Shown here one piece after another: positions 37,710 to 47,830 of a stretch of DNA of 64,000 nt (its first letter is position 1; every line of letters starts with the position of its first letter). Both the position numbers and the translations under genes were made by a program. The stretch covers positions 85,946,543 to 86,010,542 of the forward strand of contig NC_083346.1 of the NCBI RefSeq assembly GCF_019175385.1. Direction: 5' to 3'. The notes under the pieces are model-generated. The model made no database searches. It was not told the DNA's origin and saw only the letters and a list, made by a program, of their open reading frames with translations. The stretch comes from Lycium barbarum (lineage: Eukaryota; Streptophyta; Magnoliopsida; Solanales; Solanaceae).

Positions 37710-38755
37710 GCATGAAAGACTCCTGAAAGACATACTTAAGATTACTCTAGATATGAGGATCTCTAGAAGTCATGAACATGGATATAAGGAATCAAAGGTA
37801 CAATGAATCGTGTACCATCTAAGAGTAGAGTCTTTGGAACTCGCTCGCCTACTTGTTCATTTAAATAATAAGGATCATGCCAACAGAATAAAAGGGACAG
37901 CCTTAACATACCTCGGAGTCTACCTAATGTCCAATGCGTACTTCCCGAGCTTGTAACACTACAACCAAGATAACACGAATTACAATTAGGCCATATACAT
38001 CCCTTACTACCCATTCCAAGTACGTATGAAACTTAACGAAATTCGGGTAGCATTTCCCCCATAATTCTTACTCCTATCCAAACCCCAAACGGTGCACAAC
38101 ACACAAAACATCATCCATAATAACCGTAACAACATACAGCAACATAAACAGGCAGAAATCTCCCCAAAATTTCAATCGAAACAGCCCTCAAGGAAACCAC
38201 ATCAACAAGCTAGTTTAGGTCTTTCATATCATGTTTTCCTTCACTTTAAACTACGGAATTCCTCTACAAACAACTTATGTCAACACTTTCATATCAAAAC
38301 ATAATCAAATCCATGCCAAAACATCTCCCAAAAGCCCTTAATCTTAGTTTGACTCAATCAACTCACCGCTTCCATAGATATATTTCCTTCACTTTAAATC
38401 ACTAAAACTCTTGGTAATCAACTTAATAGCCAAGATAAGAATAGTATATATACCTTAAAGGGGCTGGAATTACAAGAACAAAACTTCAAATCCAACTCCT
38501 ATGCTCAACAACTTCAATAGAAAACCTAGGAACAACTTTCCCTTCACAGAATGTTCCCAAAATTTCAACAAACTTAATTTCTTCGATTCGCTTAACATCC
38601 AACCTTCCTGATACTTACTAAACATGGTACCAAGCTCTCATGTATGAAGAATGAGCATGAATAATTTCTTATGACCTTGATGACATCCTTTCTTTTTAAG
38701 TCTTCGTCAACTAACTCACGATGAAACTTTACGTATAAAAGTACGGCGTGTAACA
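36986..38755 (-). repeat. S3: LTR related to the G1 LTR, left end missing
   Basis: Aligns with the G1 LTR from about 180 bp inward (the GCCGACAAGGC segment near 37032 matches 14983). It carries two CCCGGCCATAT repeats near 37575-37660, a (GT)n(AT)n run at 37677-37709, and ends GGCGTGTAACA. It is clearly diverged from the G1 copy, so it may belong to another element of the same family. Confidence 0.72.
37677..37709. repeat. (GT)n(AT)n microsatellite
   Basis: TGTGTGTGTG run followed by ATATATAT in the S3 LTR. Confidence 0.9.
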
Positions 38756-40795
38756 GATAATTCAGGATTATGGCCTATGGTTTAGAAACTAAGACCAATC
38801 ATGTCAAGTCTCAATATATCCAATCCGGAACCAAGCAACACAAGTAAATCACCAGATCATCACAATATAAGACATAATGCAATGCAATGATGTAAGAATG
38901 CAAATGCAATGCAATACTGCGTACACTTGTACTCCAGACGGAAGTACCGACACCACTGTAGCACAGCCCATGGTGTCCATGTACCTGACGATTCTAGCAC
39001 AAATCTCGACAACCATGTCACTTAATCCACAATTTCGGGACAACTATCGGATATCAGACTCTCACGTGACTCATCACCCAAACTGAGCTCAGCTCATCAC
39101 AGTGCTTCCTCAAGTACCATCAGTGTATCAATAGTACATCATGAAGGATGAGAATGCATACAATGCATGAGTCAACATCAATAGCCAGATCAATATCACA
39201 AGTACCAAGCATGGGTATGCCAATAATATCATGAAAGACTACACAAGTCATGTAGAATACTATCCACGTACCAAACATCAACGAGTGAGGTACCATAAAA
39301 TCATGAATAAGATATACCAATAGTCTCCGATAATCTACACGGACTAGTCGCATACAATATCACTTCGCTTCTTTTACTGCCTATCAACATTAACATATGA
39401 TAATACCACCTTTTACTTACAAGACCTAACTAATACCCAGTCTAGAATCAATTCACTACCTTTGGTACATTTTATCCATTTCAATATCTATAAAGATCCA
39501 CTATTTATAGCATAAAACCAATTAGATGCATCTTACGGAAATTTCACATCAAGGAACATAGAAAAAGCAAGTACCAACAACTACCTCCAAGACACCTAAA
39601 AGCCACCGATACTCACAGGGAACCAATACAAGATTCAAGCCACAAGCTTGACAACATATATCACATAACAGTACCATCCTAAGAATCCATCCCAAATCTC
39701 CAATTCCCATACGTGCATTCTCCGTTTCTTCGAAATCATGAATATGTAAATCTAACCGGAGTCTACCAAAAGGAAGCCGTAACCTACCTCGAAGCCGAGC
39801 GGGTGCCCCGACATCTGTAGATCTTCAATTCATTCATCATGTCGTAATCCGCACGAAGGAACTTGAAACAATCATGAGACCCAAAAATAGAAATCACCAT
39901 TAGAGCACTTATAAGAGTTCGAATTAGTAAAGAAAGTTTTGAAATTTAGACTTCTTCTAGATTTTCTAGGCCTTTATCAATAAATGAACACTTCCCATCA
40001 TCACAAAGCCAAGCAATTAATTAACCTCCATTCATGAATAAAGTCAACCACTTGAGCTACTAGCTAAGTAAAGTCACTCTTTTTAACTCTATTCCATAGA
40101 AAGCCATTTTCAAGATATATGGAAGGAACCCATTTACAATTTAGGAAGAAGAGGAGAATATAAGTTGGTAACCATTCTAGGGTGAAGAACATGAGATATT
40201 GAACCAATATAATCCATAGTAAGAACATGCTAACTATTTGACCTTCTAAGTCTAGAAATTGATGACACCCATTTTCATTTGTTTCTAGGAGAAGAACTTA
40301 TTAGCTATGTGAAAAAAAAAGATTAGGAGAGGTTAGGAAGATTACTATTACCAATAAGATCTAAATTTGAAAAAAAGCTTGACGGGCGGCTGAGTTTTAG
40401 GGTTTTGAGAAAATGGGGTCAAATCCCGAAATTAACTCTCAAATAGGAGAATTTACTATGCGTCACCACCATAGCGGTGCCGCTAAAGCCGACCAACCAC
40501 TTTAGCGGCACCGCTTAAGTTTCCACCATGCTGCTTCAACAGCCTGATGCCACCACCCACCTACACTTCAGCGGGGTGGTGGTCGCTGGGTCGTGATCGC
40601 TGGGGCTGTCATCCTAGCGCTGGGGCGGCTTGACTGGGTCCCTGATTTGGATTTAAATATTTTAATTCCTACCCATACAATGGGTCCCGCTAGGCTAGCT
40701 GTTCGTCGAAAATACTTAACGAACTGAAAAGGTCCAGGATATCAAGGCTGTGAATATTTCAGAATTTTACGGTAACGACTAAACGGGTCGTTACA
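38756..40795 (-). repeat. S4: remnant of a different LTR, the oldest layer
   Basis: About 2 kb without coding potential. Its right end GGGTCGTTACA is the complement of the TGTAACGACCC start common in plant gypsy LTRs. I see no left end, so it is probably cut by the S3/G1 insertion. It has few of the landmarks of the other LTRs. It includes a 16-bp inverted repeat at 40473-40515. Confidence 0.55.
40473..40515. repeat. Perfect 16-bp inverted repeat in S4
   Basis: AGCGGTGCCGCTAAAG (40473-40488) and CTTTAGCGGCACCGCT (40500-40515) with an 11-bp loop; could form a stable hairpin. Confidence 0.9.
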
Positions 40796-41161
40796 TCTGA
40801 TACCAATTAAACAACCGTTCATCCTCGAACGTCTAGGGGTGAACCAAGGCACATGGTGAAGTAAGGTCATGATTGGAACTTGGTAGCATTGAGTTGGAAA
40901 AACTTACTTCGTCATGAAAAGTTATGCTACCACTCCCGCCTAGACTTATCAGAAAGATCACCACGCATAATTTAAATTACAATGGTATACAATTTGCAAT
41001 GGCTTGACTACTGGCTTTCACGAGAAAATCGCATGGGTAATAACTCGGACGGATCCGGGTGAGTTTATAATCGTAGGTCCGCAGGGCACACAAGGGTAAG
41101 CTTCAACTTGGACCACAATCAAATGGAACGAATCATGGGGAACAAATATCGGAGTGACCAC
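40796..41161. other. Unassigned DNA between S4 and the G3/G4 array
   Basis: 366 bp. It begins TCTGATACCA directly against the S4 end, then has a CATCCTCGAACG segment like the 3' interior of gypsy elements in complement. The rest shows nothing I recognise. It may be a piece of the S4 element's interior. Confidence 0.6.
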
Positions 41162-43246
41162 TATTACACCCTGGAAATTTTTCTGTACTTGTGTGATGAG
41201 TAGAACAATGAAGGGCTTGAGTGGATGATGTTTTATTAAGTCGGGAATGGCTAATTGTGAATTTTTGGAAAGAAGAAGGTGGCGGAAAATTTTCAGCACA
41301 GTGGTCGTAAAGGGCACTATACGGCCCGTAAAGTGATTTACAGACCGTATAGTGCAATCGTCCTCCAGCTGTCCAAAATTTCAAGTTCTGTCAAAGTGTT
41401 GAAATGGCTAAAAAAGACTTGGAGGACGGCCCGTAAACCACAATACGGTCCGTAAACTGTGGTTTACGACCACTGTTCATCCCGACGAGAATTCATTAAA
41501 CATCAGTTTTGAGTTACTAAAAAGGGACTTAAGCCTCATTTCATTTCATTATTCATCCATACAACTCAAGAGACTTCTAGAACTCTCCAAACACTTCATC
41601 CACAAAGTTCAAGAGAATCAAGGGAAGACTAAGATCAACACCACTAAATTCATGAAAACAAGTGTAAGAACACATCAAAGGATCATCTAAGTCAAGAAAT
41701 CCTCAAAAGGGTGGAACTAGGGTTTTGGCTAAGTGAAGTATTTCAACTCAAGGCTTGTTCAATCATCATTTAAGGTATGTTTCATGACTATACCACGTGA
41801 TTCAAGGTATTGGAAGACTTAGATACTTAAAATGTAGAAGAACATAGGAATGGGTCATGATTGAGTAAATAGTATCACTATGGAATGGTAGTTGGATGGA
41901 ATCATAGAAGTTGACGTGTTATGATTATGAATACGTTACAAATGGTGTATAGGTCATGATATAAGTGTTAAACTCAAAGGAAATGTCGCCTAATGTTCTC
42001 TAGGGATAACGATGCGTTCTCATAGTCGATTAACTAATGTAATACGAATTCTCTCATGAAGGTGACGACGTGGTATCGAAGGAGAAAAAGTGGACAACAA
42101 CTTAGCTAAACGACAAGGTTTGTGAGGCTAGTACTTTCTATCAAATGGCATGAATCTTATAGTCCGAATTACCATCTTTCCATGAGGTCCTACATTCCAA
42201 AAAGTTAAATGTCTATATGAGATAAGTTATACGATATGATGATGTTAGTCCTTGCCTACACTTACCTTATGTACTAGTCCTTTCAAGGTGAGGCAAAATG
42301 TCCGTAATTGCTCCATAAAGTAATCGGGGGGTCACGACCTTACGTCACCCCAATAGAGTAAAGTTGTTCTCAAACCTTATGCATGTGTTATGATAAGATA
42401 AATATTTTACAATAAGTACATTATTATGACTATTTTATGATAAGCATGGCATGAGCATTGCATACCGGGCAGACACCGCTTCGGCGGGCGGCGATACGGA
42501 TACACCACGACCTTCGGGCGTGGGCAGACACCACTAGTGGGCGGCATGAGATGGTACATCGGACGCGGGAGGCCTGGACGCGGGCTTATATTATTGATTA
42601 TCACACCGTTCCGACATGGGCGGGCAGCTTGCATATGATGCATACATGTTACGATAATAAGAACTAGTAAGACAGCATGCATTATTCCATTTATAATTAT
42701 CGGTCAGATCCATATGCTTTATATTGATGCTCTCATTATATTATTGATGCCTTCCTTCACTGTTCATACCTCTCATACTCAGTATAATATTCGTACTGAC
42801 GTCCCTTTTTTGGACACTGTGTTCATGCCCACAGGTAGACAGGGAGGCGAGCTTGATCCAGACACTTAGGAGCTGTCAGCTGTTGAGAGCACTCCATTGT
42901 TCGGAGGTGCTTGTGAATTCTCTTTTGGTACATATGTATATATATATTTTGGGCATGATGGAGTCTTGTTCCGTCCATTGTATAGTATGTCAGTAGAGGC
43001 TCGTAGATACGTAGTGTGGGTATCATGGTCTCACATCTTTCATGTATACGTGCACTCATTATTTTGATGTACCAAACCTTTTTATATACACAAGTATTTA
43101 TGTTTCCATATAAGTTATGATCTTTTTCCATGTTTTAAGCATAAATGTGAGGATAAGGCATTAATCGAGTAAGGAGGGTAATAGAGCGAGCGGTGCTCGG
43201 CGGTTAGCCCCGGGTACCCGTCGCGGCCCCTAGCTGGGTCGTGACA
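41162..43246 (+). repeat. G3 first LTR
   Basis: 2.09 kb, begins TATTACACC (TGTTACACC with one change) and ends GTGACA before the primer site. It has U3 palindromes (41300-41480; arms 41315-41354), the hairpin at 42323-42354 and the CAGTAT / GTACTG block at 42780-42798. A U3 stretch present in the other two LTRs (about 48090-48200) is missing here. Confidence 0.93.
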
Positions 43247-43450
43247 GAAGTGGTATCAGAGCGGTTCGTCCTAGGAAGTGTCTACGAGCCGTGTCTAGTA
43301 GAGTCTTGTTTATGGTGTGTTGCGCGCCACATCAATAAGTAAGAGGCTACAGGGCATTTAGGAAAATGACCATCTTTCTTTTTACTAGATCGTGCGATAG
43401 AGCTATGCATAGGATTTTATCCTCCCCTAAAAGTGCGTTGTGATTTCAGA
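43247..43450 (+). other. G3 leader with primer binding site
   Basis: The primer site TGGTATCAGAGC is at 43251-43262, five bases after the LTR. The leader matches that of G4 nearly throughout. Confidence 0.92.
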
Positions 43451-44348
43451 ATGCCGCCGAAAGGAAAAGCTACAGCAGCCCAGAAAGGCAAAGCTACGCC
43501 GAAGAAGCGGGCAGAAAGGGAGCCTCCGGTGAATGTAGAGGAAAGTGAATCACAGAATGAGGCCTCGCCTAATGTAGGAGAGCAGGGAGGAGCCTCAGTC
43601 CCAATTCCTCTGCCAGTTACTTCGGGTCAACAGGTATCCGAGGCCATACATTTATTGACGCAGTTGGTCGCCGCTCAGGCACAACGACAGAATGCGGGCC
43701 CAAGTGATCGATCGGCCAGTATGAGAGCTCGTGATTTCTTGACTTTACATCCTCCAGAATTTTTTAGGTCGAAGCCGGATGAGGACCCCCAAGGCTTTGT
43801 TGATGAGATGTCGATGACGCTGAAACTTATGCATGCTTCTGAGACCGAATCGGTAGAGTCGGCCTCTTATAGACTCCGCGATGTGGCGGTGCTATGGTAC
43901 AAAAATTGGATAATTTCAAGAGGAGAAAATGCACCACCTCCCGTTTGGCAAGAATTTGTGAAAGCCTTTATTCGTCATTACTTGCCGCCTGAGGTCCGCC
44001 AAGTTAGAGCGGACAGGTTCTTGAATTTAAAGCAAGGAAGTATGAGTGCCCGAGAGTATAGTATGCAGTTTAATTCCCTGGCCAGGTATGCCCCGACTAT
44101 GGTGGCTGATATGGGCGATCGGGTTCATAGATTTGTGAGTGGTTTGGGGCCACACCTATTTAGAGATTGCTTGACAGCCTCCTTGCAAGACGGGATGGAT
44201 ATTTCCCGAATACAGGCACATGCTCAGAACCTGGAGGAATGACAACACCAGCAAAGAAGTGATCGGGATAATGACAGAAGGAAAGGTAAGAGAGCTATAC
44301 GGGGCCAAGCAGTGAGTATAGAGGGGGATCGAGACAGATGCATTCTAG
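43451..44348 (+). pseudogene. G3 gag, truncated by deletion
   Basis: Gag of the plus-strand chromovirus. It starts at 43451 (MPPKGKATAAQKGK), with a Pro/Glu-rich N-terminus, then the gag core VAVLWYKNWIISRGENAPPP (near 43885-43945), FIRHYLPPEVRQVRADRF (near 43970-44020), SAREYSMQFNSLARYAPTM and HRFVSGLGPHLFRDC. The frame is open for 260 codons to a TGA near 44240 (CGA to TGA). Shortly after, at about 44350, a deletion removes about 600 bp relative to G4: both zinc knuckles, the linker and the protease active site. It cannot package RNA by itself. Confidence 0.93.
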
Positions 44349-47300
44349 GCCATTTTGATCGAGAGGAAAATGATAGCGAGGAAGGTATATAAAAATTATG
44401 TCGTGGTGATATGTGACCGCCAGACTCAAGCCGATTTGATCGAGCGGGAAATGATAGACTTCGACGCGATTATGGGAATGGATTGGTTGGCCTCGTGCTA
44501 TGCTAATGTTGATTGCCGGATGAAAATTGTTCGATTCCAGTTTCCGGGAGAGCCCGTACTTGAATGGAAGGGTAACACAGCATCCCCTAAGGGTAGGCTT
44601 ATTTCCTACCTCAAGGCGAGAAAGATGATAGCCAAGGGCTATATTTGTCATCTAGTTCGGGTTCATTATACGGAGTCAAGGCCACCAGTTTTCCAATCTG
44701 TCTCGGTAGTAAATGAATTTCCAGATGTATTCCCGGATGAACTTCCAGGTCTTCCTCCAGAAAGGGAAATTGACTTTGCTATCGATGTATTACCAGACAC
44801 CGAGCCTATTTCCATTCCCCCTTATTGAATGGCTCCGGCAGAACTGAAAGAGCTAAAAGCATAACTAAAAGATTTACTTGAGAAGGGGTTTATAAGACCC
44901 AGTTCTGCGCCGTGGGGAGCACCAGTCCTGTTCGTAAAGAAGAAGGACGGATCTCTACGAATGTGTATCAACTACAGACAGTTGAACCAGGTAACAATAA
45001 AGAATAAATATTCGCTTCCCAGAATCGATGATTTGTTTGATCAGTTACAGGGCGCTAAGTGGTTTTCCAAGATAGATCTGAGATCGGGTTATCATCAGGT
45101 GAGAATTAGAGAAGCAGATATTCCTTGGACTGCCTTCAGGACAAGATATGGTCACTACGAGTTTCGAGTGATGTCGTTTGGATTGACAAATGCCCCGGCG
45201 GAGTTCATGAATTTAATGAATAATGTGTTCAGGCCATTTTTGGATCTCTTCGTGATAGTATTTATCGACGATATTCTGGTATATTCTCGCACCGAGTCAG
45301 AACATGCAGACCACCTAAGAATTGTTCTTCGCATTCTCCGAGCCCGAGAATTATATGCGAAGTTCTCAAAGTACGAGTTTTGGCTGAATTCTGTGGCGTT
45401 TCTAGGCCATGTTATTTCAAATGATGGCATCCGAGTCGACACTCAGAAAATAGAAGCTGTGAAGACTTGGCCAAGGCCTACGACGCCTACAGCAGTTCGT
45501 CGTTTTCTGGGTTTGGCAGGTTATTATCGATGATTCGTAAAGGGCTTTTCATCTATTTCAGCCCCATTAACGAAGCTAACCCAGAAGTCAGCAAAATTTT
45601 AGTGGAATGATGCTTGTGAGCGTAGTTTCCGAGAGCTAAAAGATGGATTGACCTCGGCTCCAGTGTTAACACTTCCAGAAGGGTCGGATGGTTATGTCGT
45701 GTATTGTGACGCTTCCGGTGTGGGACTAGGATGTGTGCTGATGCAGCATGGCAAGGTTATTGCATGTGCTTCTAGACAGTTGCAGAAACATGAACAGAAT
45801 TATCCGACTCATGATCTCGAATTGGCTGCGGGTTTTCATGCCTTAAAGATATGGAGGCATTATGTGTACGGTGTGCACGTCGATATCTATACAGATCATA
45901 AGAGTCTTCAACATATTTTTAAGCAGGAGTTGAACCTACGGCAGAGACGGTGGTTGGAATTGTTGAAGGATTATGACGTGAATATTTTATGCCACCCCGG
46001 GAATGCGAATGTGGTAGCAGACGCGCTTAGCCGTCGATCAATGGGCAGTTTAAGTGAAGTCCCTTCAGAAAAGAAAGAAATGGTTCGTGAGCTCTATCAA
46101 CAAGAAAATCTTGGGGTACGTGTAATTGATTCGGGTAAGGCAGGAATTAGTGTTAATGATCTTGCGGTCTCGCCCCTGAATGCAGAGATAAAAGAATGCC
46201 AGTACGAAGATCCACAGATGTGTCATCACAGGGATGTATCCCGTGGGAAAGAGAAGTCTCCATTTGCAGTCGCCATAGATGGGGTTCTTAGATACCGAGA
46301 CAGACTGTGTGTCCCGGATGTGGAAAAATTACGCCAGCAAATTTTAGAAGAAGCGCATCATTCTCGGTATTCAATTCATCCAGGTACGACCAAAATGTAT
46401 CACGATCTTAAATTGCTATATTGGTGGGATGGCATAAAACGAGACATAGCAGCATTTGTGGCGCAGTGTCCGAACTGCCAAGAGGTGAAGGCAAAATATC
46501 AGAAGCCAGGGGCTTATTGCAAGCGATGGAAATTCCTACTTGGAAATGGGAGGAGATTAATATGGATTTTATTGTGGGGTTACCCCGCTCACTAGGAAAA
46601 TATGACTCTATATGGGTGATCGTGGACAGACTCACGAAAGCAGCTCATTTCCGACCAGTTAGGACCACGTATTCAGCAGAAGTCTATGCCAGGTTATATT
46701 TAAAGGAAATCGTGCGCCTTCATGGGATCCCTTTGGCCATTATTACAGACAGAGGGGCTCAGTTTACAGCTAGGTTTTGGAAATCTTTTCAAGAAGGGTT
46801 AGGTACCCAAGTCAAATTCAGCACAGCATTTCATCCACAAATGGACGGACAAGCCGAGCGCACCATTCAGACCTTGGAGGATATGCTCCGAGCGTGTGTG
46901 TTGGATTTTGGGGGTAGTTGGGATGAGCATTTACCTCTTATCGAATTTGCTTATAACAATAGCTACCATTCCGGAATTCAAATGGCCCCGTATGAAGCCT
47001 TATATGGAAGAAAATGCAGATCTCCAATTGGATGGTTTGAAACCGGAGAAGTACAATTGATAGGCCCTGACTTGATCCAACAAGCAGTTGAAAAGGTTAA
47101 AGTGATTCGAGACCGACTGTTAATAGCTCAAAGTCGCCAAAAGTCTTATGCAGACAACCGCCGACGGGATTTAGAATTTCAGGAAAATGACTAGGTATTT
47201 CTGAAGGTATCGCCAATGAAAGGGGTGATGAGATTTGGCAAAAAGGGGAAGTTGAGCCCAAGAAACATCGGACCTTATAAAATTGTCCGTAAGGTGGGAC

Positions 47301-47626
47301 ATGTAGCATATGAATTGGACCTACCTTCAGAGTTTGAATCAGTCCATCCAGTGTTCCATGTTTCGATGCTCCGCAAGTGTATCGGGGATCCTACAACAAT
47401 AGTCCCGGTTGACGATGTGCGGGTGATATATGAAGAAGTACCTATTGCCATTTTAGATAGACAAGTGGGAAGGCTCCGGAACAAAGAAGTAGCTTCAGTG
47501 AAAATCCTATGGCGAAACAGCAATCGAGAAGAAATGACTTGGGAAGCAGAGGAGAAGGTGAAATCCATGTACCCGCATTTGTTCCAGTCTCCGGAGGAGA
47601 TTCAAGGTGAAGCGTCGACGATGTAA
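44349..47626 (+). pseudogene. G3 pol: protease remnant, RT, RNase H, integrase, chromodomain
   Basis: Order: protease C-terminus ([16 protein letters not shown], near 44475-44520), RT ([10 protein letters not shown] near 44961, [25 protein letters not shown] near 45260), RNase H ([14 protein letters not shown] near 45690), HHCC finger ([10 protein letters not shown] to CPNCQEVK, 46355-46490), integrase core (VIVDRLTKAAHF, IITDRGAQFT, QAERTIQTLEDML, 46615-46890) and chromodomain (VPIAILDRQVGRLRNKEVA, MTWEAEE, YPHLF, 47430-47590). Stops at about 44826, 44862, 45532, 45602 and 47194 and a 1-base loss in a G run near 46510 break it. Several stops are C-to-T or G-to-A changes (CGA to TGA, CAG to TAG, TGG to TAG). 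All catalytic D/E residues I looked for in RT and integrase are kept; the protease site is deleted. Confidence 0.93.
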
Positions 47627-47815
47627 GGTATGTACACCTTAGTATTATGCTTTTAGTCGTGTGTGGCCATGGATGTGTTGATAGTGTGATGTAGCCTAGT
47701 AAGGCCATGATATTGTGGGTTGCTATGACAGGTTGGTAGAGTCAAATTACAAAGGAAACTCTGGCAAAAACTTTCTAAAATTCCCGAGTGTCGAACATTC
47801 GAGGACGAATGTTCC
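47627..47815 (+). other. G3 3' untranslated interior
   Basis: Non-coding stretch between the pol stop and the polypurine tract, nearly the same in G4. Confidence 0.85.
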
Positions 47816-47830
47816 AAAAGGGGGGAAGAA
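47816..47830 (+). promoter_or_regulatory. G3 polypurine tract
   Basis: AAAAGGGGGGAAGAA directly before the LTR start TGTTACACC. Confidence 0.92.

Noticed and set aside
38756..40440. Possible gene in the LTR-poor stretch
   Set aside because: All frames are broken within about 80 codons on both strands; no conserved motif seen, better explained as old LTR sequence.
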